From: JAVJST01 sp040219295
GTDB lineage: Bacteria; Pseudomonadota; Alphaproteobacteria; Rhodospirillales; Casp-alpha2
Length of the DNA stretch: 64,000 bases
Direction of reading: 5' to 3'
Assembly: GCA_040219295.1 (NCBI GenBank)
Contig: JAVJST010000005.1
Span: 1,240,001-1,304,000 of the forward strand
Below, in pieces: positions 17,635-26,811 of this stretch; within the stretch, counting starts at the first letter, position 1, and each line of letters opens with the position of its first letter. Under the pieces are notes generated by a model, which saw only the letters and a program-made list of their open reading frames with translations, searched no databases and was not told the DNA's origin. Position numbers and translations under genes: made by a program.

Positions 17635-18384
17635 ATGAGTTTTGCGGGAAAGACGGCGGTCGTCGCCGGCGGTGGCGGCGGCATGGGGCTAAAGATCGCC
17701 AACGACCTTGTCGATCAGGGCGCGCGGGTCGCCGTCATGGATATCAAGGACGCCCCTGACGAACTGCGTCAGGGTGACGGTGAGGCGACCTATCATCAGG
17801 GCGATGTAACGGATGAAGAATTCGTGCGCTCAGTCATCGACGGCTTTGTGTCCGGGGTCGGGCGTCTCGACTATCTGGTCAATACCACGGGCGTTCTGTG
17901 GTTCGACCGGGACAAGTCGTGCGTCGAGATGGACATGGACGTCTGGGACCGGGTAATGGCCATCAACGTGAAGTCGTTCGCGCTGACGGCGCGCTACGCG
18001 GTGCCGGCGATGAAGCGGACCGGCGGCGGTGCGATGGTTCACATCTCTTCGATGGATGCGTTGCGTGGCGACGACAAGCCGCAGGATGCTTATGGCGTTT
18101 CCAAGGCCGGCGTTATCCGGCTGTCGAAGTCGCTGGCCATCCAGTTCGCCGCCGACGGCATCCGGTCCAACTGCATCCTGCCCGGGCCGATCTATTCGCC
18201 GATGCAGGCGCGTTGGGACAACAACGACGCTGCCATTCAGGCGATCAACGGCTTCGTGCCGCTCGGTCGGGTTGGCCAGGTTGAGGACATTTCCAACGCC
18301 GCGATGTTCCTGCTGTCCGACAAGGCGAGCTACATCACCGGGGTCGATCTGCCGATCGACGGTGGTTGCTTGGCAAGACCGTAA
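17635..18384 (+). CDS. SDR-family oxidoreductase
   Basis: 249-aa short-chain dehydrogenase/reductase. The cofactor loop reads AGGGGGMG instead of the usual TGxxxGIG, and the NNAG motif reads NTTG, both tolerated variants. The catalytic Ser (HISSMDA), Tyr and Lys (YGVSKAG) are present, as is the C-terminal TGVDLPIDGG that closes most SDR sequences. An acidic residue after strand 2 (VMDIKD) suggests NAD+. GGAGTG lies before the ATG. It converges on the second TRAP operon with a terminator between. Substrate unknown; dehydrogenation of a hydroxy acid or sugar alcohol is plausible. Confidence 0.88.
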   Translation: MSFAGKTAVVAGGGGGMGLKIANDLVDQGARVAVMDIKDAPDELRQGDGEATYHQGDVTDEEFVRSVIDGFVSGVGRLDYLVNTTGVLWFDRDKSCVEMDMDVWDRVMAINVKSFALTARYAVPAMKRTGGGAMVHISSMDALRGDDKPQDAYGVSKAGVIRLSKSLAIQFAADGIRSNCILPGPIYSPMQARWDNNDAAIQAINGFVPLGRVGQVEDISNAAMFLLSDKASYITGVDLPIDGGCLARP

Positions 18385-18401
18385 GCATTCGTCGGAATCG
18401 A

Positions 18402-18430
18402 AACACCCCCGCGCGTGACGCGGGGGTGTT
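18402..18430. terminator. bidirectional terminator between SDR gene and TRAP dctP
   Basis: A perfect 12-bp stem (AACACCCCCGCG with its complement) with a 5-base loop lies between two convergent genes. T-rich bases follow on both sides (CCTGTTT on plus, TTTCGATT on minus), so it can serve both transcripts. Confidence 0.8.
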
Positions 18431-18456
18431 CCTGTTTGGAAGGAATGGACCGGTTA

Positions 18457-19557
18457 TCAGCGGTAGGGATAGCCGACCTGATCCATCGTGCGGGCGTATT
18501 TCTTGTACGCATCGACGACCTTCTGGGTGCGCGGGCTGATGCCGGCGAGTTCGTCCCAGAACTCCTCGGCGTCCTTGACCACCTGATCCCATTCGTTCTT
18601 CGGAATTTCGGTGAGCTCCATCTTCTTGCCGTTGACGCGCAGGTCCGCCTCACCGCCCCAGTACCAGACCTGACGGTAGTAGTGCGAACTGTCGATCGAG
18701 AGCAGGAACAGCTCCTGCAGGTGCGGTGGCACCTTTGCCCAGCTTTCCGAGTTGGCGAAGTACGAACCGCACCAGGCGCCGGTGATGTTGTTCAGCAGCG
18801 CGTAGTTGCAGACGTCCGCCCAGCCCACTTCGTAGGCCTCGGTGAAGCCGCACCACGCGACGCCGTCGAGCTCGCCGGTCTGGATGGCAACCTCAATGTC
18901 GTCCCACGGCAAGGTCACGGGCACCAGGCCGTAGCGCGACAGGAAGCGGCCGGCCGTCGGAACGCCGAACACGCGCTTGCCGCGCATGTCGGCGAGGCTG
19001 CGGATCGGGTCCTTGGTGAAGATGTGGCACGGGTCCCAGGCGCCGGCGCTTAGCCATTCGACGTTCTCGACTTCGCCGTAGGCCTCGGCCCAAATCTCGT
19101 TCAGGCCGTAGTACTTGAACAGCACCGGCATATCGAGGCTGAAGCGCGTCGAGAACGGGAAATACCCGCCGAACACGTTGATGTCGACCGGCGACGCCAT
19201 GGTCGCGTCGTCCGACTGCACCGCGTCGATGGTGCCGTTCTGCATGGCACGGAACAACTCGTCCGTCGGTACCAATTGATCGGCGTAGAACAGTTCGATC
19301 TCCATCTCGCCGTTGGCCGCCTTGTTGAACGCCTCGATCTGCGGCTTGATCACGTGTGCGCCGAGCGGCGCACCGGAGTAGGTCTGAAGACGCCATTTGA
19401 TCGGTCCAGTCTGCGAATGGACGGCGGGTGCAGCAAGATTGCTCGCGGCAACGGCGCCGACGCCGACGGTCGCGACCCCGGCCTTCTTGAGAAACTCGCG
19501 GCGCGGGTTCTTCGGTGCCACGTCCTGCTTCGGAGTGTTTTTCTTCGGGTCCTTCAT
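18457..19557 (-). CDS. TRAP binding protein, TakP-like (2-oxo acid type)
   Basis: 366-aa receptor with a twin-arginine signal (NPRREFLKKAG) followed by an Ala-rich stretch. The mature protein begins with IKWRLQTYSG and contains VIKPQIEAFN, DAVQSDDATM and ELDGVAWCGFTEAYEVGWAD, which I remember as close to Rhodobacter TakP, a dimeric receptor binding 2-oxo acids such as pyruvate with Na+; this recollection is unverified. The frame starts at 19575, but the ATG at 19557 has GGGAG at the right distance. It is last in the operon order Q-M-P, 95 bp after dctM. Confidence 0.85.
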   Translation of the reverse strand: MKDPKKNTPKQDVAPKNPRREFLKKAGVATVGVGAVAASNLAAPAVHSQTGPIKWRLQTYSGAPLGAHVIKPQIEAFNKAANGEMEIELFYADQLVPTDELFRAMQNGTIDAVQSDDATMASPVDINVFGGYFPFSTRFSLDMPVLFKYYGLNEIWAEAYGEVENVEWLSAGAWDPCHIFTKDPIRSLADMRGKRVFGVPTAGRFLSRYGLVPVTLPWDDIEVAIQTGELDGVAWCGFTEAYEVGWADVCNYALLNNITGAWCGSYFANSESWAKVPPHLQELFLLSIDSSHYYRQVWYWGGEADLRVNGKKMELTEIPKNEWDQVVKDAEEFWDELAGISPRTQKVVDAYKKYARTMDQVGYPYR

Positions 19558-19652
19558 TTTCGACTCCCTGGTCAATTGTTATGGATCGACGTTTTTCAGC
19601 ACGTTTCTGTTGCCCGCGTTGTCTTCCGGTCGTCCCGGTCGACAATGCCCGG

Positions 19653-20975
19653 TCAGCCCCTGACGTATTCGGGAAGCCAGAGAGCGACCTGCGGGAAGGC
19701 GATAACGATGGCCAGACCCAACGTCATCACCAGCACGAACGGTATGATCGAGCGGTAGATGTCGGTGAGCGTTATCTCGGGTGGCGCCATGGCGCGCATT
19801 AGGAAGAGATTATAGCCGAACGGCGGTGTCATGTAAGCGATCTGGCAGGTGATCGTGTACAGCACGCCGTACCAGACCGGATCGAAACCAAGTGAGATCA
19901 CCAGCGGCACATACAGGGGGGCGACGATGACCAGCATCGCGGTGTCGTCGAGGAACATGCCCATGACGATGTAGGAGAGCTGCATCATGATAAGCACTTC
20001 CCACGGCGTCAGATTCCAGTTGGTGATGAACAGCGACTCGATCGCCTTGACGGCGCCGATGCCGTCGAACACAGCGCCGAAGTTGAGCGCGGCGAGAATA
20101 ATCCACAGGAACATGCACGACACGCCGAGGGTCTTCTTGATGGTCGCATGCATGACCTGCCAGGTGACCCGCCGTTTGATCAGCGCGGCGATGGTCGCCG
20201 TGGTCGCGCCGACGGCCGAACTCTCGACCAGGCTCGTGACGCCCATCACGAACAGGCCGGTCATGAAGAAGAAAATCAGGAAAGGAATGATGCCTGCGCG
20301 CAAAAGCTTGAGTTTCTCTGCAAGCGGAATGTCGCGTTCTTCCTTGGAAACCGTCGGTCCGAGTTCCGGCTGCAGCTTGCAGCGGACGATGATGTAGATG
20401 ATGAACAAGGTTGCCATCATGAGACCGGGAATGGCGCCGGCGAGCCACAGTTGGCTGACAGGCTGACGCGCGATCATCCCGTAGAGTACGAGCACTACGC
20501 TGGGCGGCACGAGAATGCCAAGCGAACTGCCCGCCTGAATGACGCCGGTGATCATTACCTTGTCGTAGCCGCGTTTCAGCATTTCCGGCAGCGCGATGGT
20601 GGCGCCGATCGCCATGCCGGCGACGCTGAGTCCGTTCATGGCCGAGATTACGACCATCAGGCCGATGGTGCCGACTGCGAGACCGCCTTTCAGGCCGCCG
20701 AACCAGACGTGAAAAGCCGTATAGAGGTCGTCGGCGATGCCGGTCTCCGAGAGGATATACCCCATATAGACGAACAGCGGCAGAGTCAGGAGTGGATACC
20801 AGTTGAACAGCTTGAAGGCCGCGTTGAACGGCATCTCGAACGCGCTGTCGCCGCCCCACAGCATCAGCGCGGCGACCGCTGACACGAAGCCGATGGCGGC
20901 GAACACCCGCTGACCCGTCAGCAGCATCAGCAGCATCGACGAGAACATGAGAATGGCGATGAGTTCGTAGCTCAT
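19653..20975 (-). CDS. dctM: TRAP transporter large permease (second system)
   Basis: 440-aa multi-helix DctM-family subunit. Typical features are the PPSVVLVLYGMIA stretch near residue 170 and TPPFGYNLFLMRAM near 390. It overlaps the small permease stop by four bases (20972-20975). Together with the small permease and the TakP-like receptor downstream it should form one importer. Confidence 0.92.
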   Translation of the reverse strand: MSYELIAILMFSSMLLMLLTGQRVFAAIGFVSAVAALMLWGGDSAFEMPFNAAFKLFNWYPLLTLPLFVYMGYILSETGIADDLYTAFHVWFGGLKGGLAVGTIGLMVVISAMNGLSVAGMAIGATIALPEMLKRGYDKVMITGVIQAGSSLGILVPPSVVLVLYGMIARQPVSQLWLAGAIPGLMMATLFIIYIIVRCKLQPELGPTVSKEERDIPLAEKLKLLRAGIIPFLIFFFMTGLFVMGVTSLVESSAVGATTATIAALIKRRVTWQVMHATIKKTLGVSCMFLWIILAALNFGAVFDGIGAVKAIESLFITNWNLTPWEVLIMMQLSYIVMGMFLDDTAMLVIVAPLYVPLVISLGFDPVWYGVLYTITCQIAYMTPPFGYNLFLMRAMAPPEITLTDIYRSIIPFVLVMTLGLAIVIAFPQVALWLPEYVRG

Positions 20976-21508
20976 ACGGTCGGCCTTTCACCTTCATGGG
21001 TGATCGGCTGGCCGATCGCTTTGGAGAAATCCTTGAACAGCATGGAGATGCCTTGCAGCAGCATCAACGTGATGCCGGCGACCATGATGCACTTGATGGG
21101 CACCATCGACGGATTCCACATCGAGAACTTCCGCTGACCGGTCTCGATCGCATAGATCGTGCTCGATATCGAACCGAGCAGCAGGATCGACAGGTAGAAC
21201 AGCAGACAGCCGCTGGTCGCTACGTCGAGCCATGCCTTGGTGCGCTCCGAACATCGCTCGTAGATCAGGTCCATGCGCACGTGATCGCCGAGCATCATGG
21301 AGTAGGGGCCGCCGACGATGTAGTAGGCGGCCATGGTGAACTGCGCCATTTCGACGCACCAGAACATGGGGTACTGGATGATGTTGCGGGTGAACGCGTC
21401 GATCAGCAGCACGGCGATCATCACGAAGATCATCAGCATCGCAAGCTGACCGAACTTCTTCGAAACATAATCGACGTACTTCACGTAAAGTACGAGTGGA
21501 CGCGGCAT
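20972..21508 (-). CDS. dctQ: TRAP transporter small permease (second system)
   Basis: 178-aa DctQ-family protein with four hydrophobic helices; the HVRMDL segment near residue 78 is typical. It is the first gene of this operon and lies 102 bp after the secA stop on the same strand. An AGGGGG ribosome binding site sits six bases before the ATG and lies inside a small CCCCT-CAAC-AGGGG hairpin (21516-21529), which could limit translation. An inverted repeat at 21563-21588 lies further upstream. Confidence 0.88.
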   Translation of the reverse strand: MPRPLVLYVKYVDYVSKKFGQLAMLMIFVMIAVLLIDAFTRNIIQYPMFWCVEMAQFTMAAYYIVGGPYSMMLGDHVRMDLIYERCSERTKAWLDVATSGCLLFYLSILLLGSISSTIYAIETGQRKFSMWNPSMVPIKCIMVAGITLMLLQGISMLFKDFSKAIGQPITHEGERPTV

Positions 21509-21562
21509 TCCCGACCCCCTGTTGAGGGGACAGTAAACCCGCTGATTCGTTGATGGACAACA

Positions 21563-21588
21563 CGAAATTGTGCGACTGCACAGTTTCG
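21563..21588. promoter_or_regulatory. inverted repeat between secA and second TRAP operon
   Basis: Two 11-base arms (CGAAATTGTGC and GCACAGTTTCG, one mismatch) flank four bases. It may be an operator of the TRAP operon, since it shares the ATTGTGC half-site with the palindrome at 8493-8509, or the secA terminator, since it lies 23 bp after the secA stop with a short T run after the stem. The sequence does not decide between these. Confidence 0.45.
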
Positions 21589-21610
21589 CCGCAGTTCATT
21601 GGATTTCCCG

Positions 21611-24352
21611 TCAGGAAACTTTGCCGTGGCAGTGCTTGTACTTGTTACCGGAGCCACACGGGCAGGGTGCATTGCGGGCAACACGCCCCCAGGTTGTCGG
21701 ATCGTTGGGGTCGATTTCTGTTGCCGAGCGTCGGCTGGTCAGCGGTGCGGACGCCGCCGGGCGCGCGGCGCCGTCCGGATTATCGCCGCCGCCGGTGTTC
21801 TGGCCAGCCAGCGCCGGATCCTCACGGGTTTCATGCATGACCTGCTGACGGGGCTGCGGCAATTCGCGGCTGTCGGGTGAACTGATCTCGACATGGGCGA
21901 GCAACTGGGTGACACGCTGGCGAAGATTTCCCAGCATCTCCTCGAAAAGGTCGAAGGCTTCGCGCTGGTATTCGCGAAGCGGATCCCGCTGGCCGTAGGC
22001 GCGTAGCCCGATGCCCTGTCGAAGCTGGTCCAGCGTCAGCAGGTGCTCTTTCCAGATCTGGTCCAGGATCTGCAGCAACAGGCTTTTCTCGATCGAGCGC
22101 ATAAGGTCGGGACCGAAACGGGCTGCTTTCTCTGCCATCTTGCGGTCGGCGGCTTTGATGAGGCGTTCGCGGATTTCCTGATCGGCAATACCTTCCTCGG
22201 CTGCCCATTCCGAAACTGGCAGATCGAGGCCGAGAACGCGCAGGGTTTCCTCATGCAGCAGATCGATGTTCCATTGTTCGGCATAGGCCTTTTCGGGGAT
22301 CGCCTTGTCGACGATCTCGTCGATAGTCTCGTGGCGCATGCTGACGATGGTTTCCGAGACGTCGGTCTCGCTCATCAGATCCTTGCGCTGCTCGTAGACG
22401 ACTTTCCTCTGATCATTCATCACGTCATCGAACTTGAGCAGGTTCTTGCGGATCTCGAAGTTGCGCGCCTCGACCTTCTGTTGGGCTTTTTCGAGGGCCT
22501 TGTTGACCCAGGGGTGAACAATGGCTTCGCCTTCCTCGAGGCCGAGCCTTTGCAGCATGGAGTCGATGCGTTCAGAACCGAATATGCGCATCAGGTCGTC
22601 TTCGAGGGAGAGGAAGAATTTGGAGGTGCCGGGATCACCCTGGCGGCCCGAGCGTCCGCGGAGCTGATTGTCGATCCGCCGGCTTTCGTGGCGTTCAGTG
22701 GCCAGCACGAACAGGCCCCCTGCGTCGAGAACGATTTGCCGGTTGGCGGCGATCTCGTCCTTGATCTTCTGGATCGCGGCTGCGCGTTTCGTCTCATCGG
22801 TCACGTCTTGGAGTTCCCGCTGAATCCGCATGTCGAGGTTGCCGCCGAGCTGGATGTCTGTGCCGCGGCCCGCCATGTTGGTGGCGATCGTCACCGCGCC
22901 GGGTACGCCGGCCTGGGCGATGATGAAAGCTTCCTGCTCGTGGTAACGCGCGTTGAGGACGTTGTGTTCGATCTTTTCCTGCTTGAGGAGGGCGGAGAGG
23001 TGTTCCGACTTCTCGATCGATACCGTACCGACGAGAACCGGTTGCTGCCTGGAACGGCAGTCCTTGATCTCGGCGATGATGGCGCCGTACTTCTCGCTCG
23101 TCGTTCGATAGACCTCGTCGTCGAAGTCTTCCCGGATGACCGGCACGTTGGTCGGAATTTCGGCCGTCTCGAGCTTGTAGATCTCCGAAAACTCGCCGGC
23201 TTCGGTCATCGCTGTGCCGGTCATGCCGGCCAGCTTGGGATAGAGTCGGAAGTAGTTCTGGAAAGTGATCGAGGCGAGCGTCTGGTTCTCGTTCTGGATG
23301 GAGACGCGTTCCTTGGCCTCTAGCGCCTGGTGGAGTCCGTCCGAATAGCGACGGCCCTCCATCATGCGGCCCGTGAACTCGTCGATGATGACGACCTTGT
23401 CGTCCTTCACGATGTAGTCCTTGTCGCGCTCAAACAGCGTGTGCGCGCGCAACGCCTGATTGGCGTGGTGGACGAAGGCGACGTTGTTGATGTCGTAGAG
23501 ACCGCCTTCCTGCAGAAGCCCCGCATCATGCAGCAGCTGCTCGATGTGTTCGCTGCCCTGGTCCGTGAATGTGACGGCGCGGGCCTTCTCGTCCTTCTCG
23601 TAGTCATCGGCAACAAGGCTCGGGATCAGCTTGTCGATCGCCGTATAGAGTTCCGAGTTGTCCTCGGTGGGTCCGGAAATGATCAGGGGCGTCCGCGCTT
23701 CGTCAATCAGGATCGAGTCGACCTCGTCGACGATCGCGAAATTCGGCTCGCGTTGGACCATGTCCTCAAGACGAAATTTCATGTTGTCCCGAAGATAATC
23801 GAAACCGAGCTCGTTGTTGGTGCCGTAGGTCACGTCACGGCGGTAAGCGTCTTGCCGCTCCTGGTCACTCATGCCGTGATGGATACAGCCGACGGACAAG
23901 CCGAGAAAATTGTAGATCGCACCCATCCACTCGGCGTCGCGCTGGGCCAGGTAATCATTGACCGTGACGACGTGAACGCCTTTGCCCTCCAGGGCATTGA
24001 GATAAACAGCAAGCGTGGCGACGAGGGTCTTGCCTTCGCCGGTCTTCATCTCGGCAATCATGCCGTTGTTGAGGACCATGCCGCCGATCAACTGCACGTC
24101 GTAGTGGCGCTGGCCCAGGGTCCGTTTCGCCGCCTCGCGAACCGTCGCAAAGGCTTCAATCATCAGGGCATCGAGAGACTCGCCGTTAGCCAGTCTCTGG
24201 CGGAATGCGTCGGTTCTCGCCCGCAGCGCCGCATCGTCGAGCTTCTCGAGCTCCGGCTCCAGGTCATTTATGGCGGCAACTTGCTTGGCGAAGCCTTTCA
24301 CAAAACGGTCGTTGGCGCTGCCGAAGAGCTTCTTGGCGATGGCTTCGAGCAT
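21611..24352 (-). CDS. secA: preprotein translocase ATPase SecA
   Basis: 913-aa motor of the Sec export pathway. Walker A is in MKTGEGKTLVA, the DEAD-type Walker B in DEVDSILIDEARTPLIISG, and the second motor domain has GRSGRQGDPGTSKFFLSLEDD. The C-terminus carries the zinc-binding tail CPCGSGNKYKHCH that contacts SecB and lipids. The length is normal. In many alphaproteobacteria secA is divergent from a parvulin PPIase and argJ; here those genes follow after two extra genes. Confidence 0.98.
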   Translation of the reverse strand: MLEAIAKKLFGSANDRFVKGFAKQVAAINDLEPELEKLDDAALRARTDAFRQRLANGESLDALMIEAFATVREAAKRTLGQRHYDVQLIGGMVLNNGMIAEMKTGEGKTLVATLAVYLNALEGKGVHVVTVNDYLAQRDAEWMGAIYNFLGLSVGCIHHGMSDQERQDAYRRDVTYGTNNELGFDYLRDNMKFRLEDMVQREPNFAIVDEVDSILIDEARTPLIISGPTEDNSELYTAIDKLIPSLVADDYEKDEKARAVTFTDQGSEHIEQLLHDAGLLQEGGLYDINNVAFVHHANQALRAHTLFERDKDYIVKDDKVVIIDEFTGRMMEGRRYSDGLHQALEAKERVSIQNENQTLASITFQNYFRLYPKLAGMTGTAMTEAGEFSEIYKLETAEIPTNVPVIREDFDDEVYRTTSEKYGAIIAEIKDCRSRQQPVLVGTVSIEKSEHLSALLKQEKIEHNVLNARYHEQEAFIIAQAGVPGAVTIATNMAGRGTDIQLGGNLDMRIQRELQDVTDETKRAAAIQKIKDEIAANRQIVLDAGGLFVLATERHESRRIDNQLRGRSGRQGDPGTSKFFLSLEDDLMRIFGSERIDSMLQRLGLEEGEAIVHPWVNKALEKAQQKVEARNFEIRKNLLKFDDVMNDQRKVVYEQRKDLMSETDVSETIVSMRHETIDEIVDKAIPEKAYAEQWNIDLLHEETLRVLGLDLPVSEWAAEEGIADQEIRERLIKAADRKMAEKAARFGPDLMRSIEKSLLLQILDQIWKEHLLTLDQLRQGIGLRAYGQRDPLREYQREAFDLFEEMLGNLRQRVTQLLAHVEISSPDSRELPQPRQQVMHETREDPALAGQNTGGGDNPDGAARPAASAPLTSRRSATEIDPNDPTTWGRVARNAPCPCGSGNKYKHCHGKVS

Positions 24353-24707
24353 GAAGAATGGCTTTCCGGAAAGAAAAACGAACAGACGGTGCGAGTTGGT
24401 GTGTTGAATGCCTCAGACATCCCGGGCGTTGGCTCCGGCGCACGCATACGCCACCGGGCCGCCACAGACATATGCGGACCAGCGGAGGGTGTCAACGCGG
24501 CCGGATAGTGCACGACCTGATTCTGGAGTGCGGGGGTCGAACGGCAGACCGGTCCTGCCCCGAGAGCCGTGCACAACTTCAGATTCTTGGACACGGCTGG
24601 CTCGTTAACGGCCGCTTGGGGCTTGCGAATGGTGCAAAAGAAGTCGAGCATCTGCACGAACGCTTGATCAGTGCCACGATTCCGGTGAGGGCAGGCCGGC
24701 GCGCGAC
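24353..24707. other. 355-bp region between secA and a response regulator, no gene seen
   Basis: Holds the divergent upstream regions of secA and the response regulator. A 117-codon frame on the plus strand looks like noise (Arg/His/Cys-rich, no ribosome binding site). No convincing hairpin, repeat or RNA gene was found, and no SecM-like leader. Confidence 0.5.
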
Positions 24708-25139
24708 GTGAAAAAGATGAAGTCAATTTCAATTCTGCTGGTGGACGACGATGAAATCGACGTTCAGGTGGTATTGCGCGCCCTCAAGGACCAGAAGATC
24801 GCCAATCCGGTCCAGGTCGCGGGCGACGGGATCGAAGCTCTCGAGATCATGCGCGGTGAGAATGGGCAGAAGAAGATCGTCGAGCCGTACATGGTGCTGC
24901 TCGATATCAACATGCCGCGCATGAACGGGTTCGAGTTTCTCGACGAGATCCGCCGCGATCCGGCGCTGCGCAAGACTGTGGTGTTCGTCTTGACGACATC
25001 CGAGGCCGACGAGGACATTATCCGTGCGTACGAGCGCAACGTTGCCGGTTACATCGTCAAGGGTAAGGCCGGCGACGATTTCCTCAGGGCGGCGGAAATG
25101 CTCGATCTTTACTGGAAGCTGGTCGAGTCGCCCGTCTGA
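24708..25139 (+). CDS. single-domain response regulator (Rcp1-like)
   Basis: 143-aa receiver domain without output domain. The acidic pocket is DDD at 13-15, the phosphorylated Asp is 66 (LLDINMPRMNG), Thr97 and Lys118 complete the site. The long loop after the second strand and the C-terminal aromatic (LDLYWKLVE) are typical of Rcp1-type regulators that pair with bacteriophytochromes or hybrid kinases. The start could be the GTG at 24708 or the ATG at 24717. No kinase gene is adjacent. Confidence 0.88.
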   Translation: MKKMKSISILLVDDDEIDVQVVLRALKDQKIANPVQVAGDGIEALEIMRGENGQKKIVEPYMVLLDINMPRMNGFEFLDEIRRDPALRKTVVFVLTTSEADEDIIRAYERNVAGYIVKGKAGDDFLRAAEMLDLYWKLVESPV

Positions 25140-25165
25140 TCGTTCCGAAAGCCGCTGTCCGGACG

Positions 25166-25864
25166 TTACCGATAGAGCGTAAGGGTGTCGTTCCTGACGT
25201 CGAAGCCGCCGATCCTCTCGAGAAAACTCATCCCCAGCAACGATCGGCCGAGGTCGGCGCCGTTGACCGATGCCCTGACGTCTTCGACCAGGATCGGGCC
25301 GACCTGAATCCGGCCGAGCCGCACGGGCGCGCCCCGGACCGTGCCGTTGGCTGTGCTGTAAATCTTCGTGAACGACATGGTGTCCGGCGAAAAGCCAAGC
25401 CGGCGCGCGTCGGCCGGTGATAGGACCACGTCCGAGGCGCCGGTATCGACGAGGAACCGGACGGGCTCGCCGTCGACGAGCGCGTCGATACTGTAGTGAC
25501 CGTCCTTGGACGCGCGAAAGCGGATCGAGTCCGCTTCGGCCATTCCGGCGGACGGGTTGATTTCTCCCAGTAGTCGATTGCCGAGCCAGGCGGCATCGTG
25601 ACGGAACGAGTACCCGATCAGGATCAGTCCGCCGATGGCAATCCATAGTGTTGCGTCGCGAACGACACGGCCGACGTTGGGCCGGCCCCGGACGACCAGG
25701 GACGATGCGACGAACGCCAGGATGAGAACACTGTGGACGAGGCTGATCTGGCCATCGCGCGACGACAACGTATCGGGGTAGCGATCATGCAGCCAGGCAA
25801 CGAGCGTCAGGACCGCCGCACCAATCAGGCCGAGCCACAACCAGCGGGTTGGTGTCATCCTCAT
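25166..25864 (-). CDS. membrane-anchored retropepsin-like aspartic protease
   Basis: 232-aa protein with three membrane helices (about 8-24, 40-58 and 71-86) and a C-terminal protease domain. The active-site motif FLVDTGASDVVLS (Asp140-Thr-Gly) and a later LLGMSFLERI match the TIGR02281/PF13975 family of clan AA proteases found in alphaproteobacteria, which act as dimers with one Asp each. The exact start is uncertain: ATG codons at 25864 and 25858 begin a plausible N-terminus, while the frame runs further upstream antisense to the PPIase gene. Target unknown. Confidence 0.8.
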   Translation of the reverse strand: MRMTPTRWLWLGLIGAAVLTLVAWLHDRYPDTLSSRDGQISLVHSVLILAFVASSLVVRGRPNVGRVVRDATLWIAIGGLILIGYSFRHDAAWLGNRLLGEINPSAGMAEADSIRFRASKDGHYSIDALVDGEPVRFLVDTGASDVVLSPADARRLGFSPDTMSFTKIYSTANGTVRGAPVRLGRIQVGPILVEDVRASVNGADLGRSLLGMSFLERIGGFDVRNDTLTLYR

Positions 25865-25948
25865 GGGTTCACATATATGCCAGCGTTCGTCCTTTACCAA
25901 CGCGCCCACCGATAGCATGATGCGCGCCCAAACCGTAGGAGATATCTG

Positions 25949-26794
25949 ATGTTGAACTGGCGCTCCGCCCCGGCCGTTGTCGTCGTGGCCGCTACCGCCC
26001 TGATGCTGACCATTGGCCCGAACCGCGCCGAGGAATCTGTCGACGACATCGTGGTCGCGACCGTCAATGGTGCACCTGTCTATCTCAGCGAGGTCGAGGC
26101 CGTGGCGCGCGGCTTGCCGGAACAGTATCGCCAGCTGCCGATGGAATCGCTTTATCCTCATCTGCTGGATCGGCTGGTCCGCATGCATGTCCTGGCGAAT
26201 GAGGGGCGGCGCCTTGATCTGCAGGAGACCGAAAGTTTCAAGCTTCAGCTCGCGGCGGCCGAACGCCAGATCCTGGAACAGGCGACGGTCGAATCGATGC
26301 TCGACACGCGCCTGACCGAGGAAGCGCTGCTTGAGCGTTATCAGGCGTTCGCCGAAGAATTCGAAGGACAGACCGAGGTTCACGCCCGCCACATTCTCGT
26401 CGAGGATGAGGCGACGGCCGTCGCGATCATTGCCGAACTCGACGGTGGCGCCGATTTTGCCGAACTCGCGAAGGAGAAGTCGACGGGGCCGTCCGGTCCA
26501 AGCGGAGGTGATCTCGGGTATTTCGGCCGCGGCCAGATGGTTCAGCCGTTCGAGGCCGCGGCATTCGCGCTCGATGCCGGTCAGCACTCGCCGAGCCCGG
26601 TCGAAACCCAGTTTGGCTGGCACGTGATCAAGGTCGAGGAAACCCGTGCGACGCCGGTTCCGCCGTTCACCGAGATCGCCGATCAACTCCGCGGCGAACT
26701 CGTACGCGAGCTCGAGGACAGCTACGTTTCCGAGCTCAAGTCGGCTGCCGAGATCGAGCTGTTCGATCCGCAGGGCAATCCTCTGGTCCAGTAA
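25949..26794 (+). CDS. periplasmic parvulin-type peptidyl-prolyl isomerase
   Basis: 281 aa with an N-terminal signal peptide (hydrophobic residues 8-24), a SurA/PrsA-like helical N-domain and a parvulin domain at about residues 145-235 (EVHARHILVEDE, GPSGGDLGYFGRGQMV, QFGWHVIKVEE). It should help fold exported proteins in the periplasm. It lies 17 bp before argJ on the same strand; the PPIase-argJ-mutT order beside secA is common in alphaproteobacteria. Confidence 0.9.
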   Translation: MLNWRSAPAVVVVAATALMLTIGPNRAEESVDDIVVATVNGAPVYLSEVEAVARGLPEQYRQLPMESLYPHLLDRLVRMHVLANEGRRLDLQETESFKLQLAAAERQILEQATVESMLDTRLTEEALLERYQAFAEEFEGQTEVHARHILVEDEATAVAIIAELDGGADFAELAKEKSTGPSGPSGGDLGYFGRGQMVQPFEAAAFALDAGQHSPSPVETQFGWHVIKVEETRATPVPPFTEIADQLRGELVRELEDSYVSELKSAAEIELFDPQGNPLVQ

Positions 26795-26811
26795 GCAACC
26801 CGGAGGCCTCC

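Noticed and set aside
24358..24711. 117-codon plus-strand frame between secA and the response regulator
   Set aside because: No ribosome binding site, Arg/His/Cys-rich composition, no recognisable pattern; likely noise.
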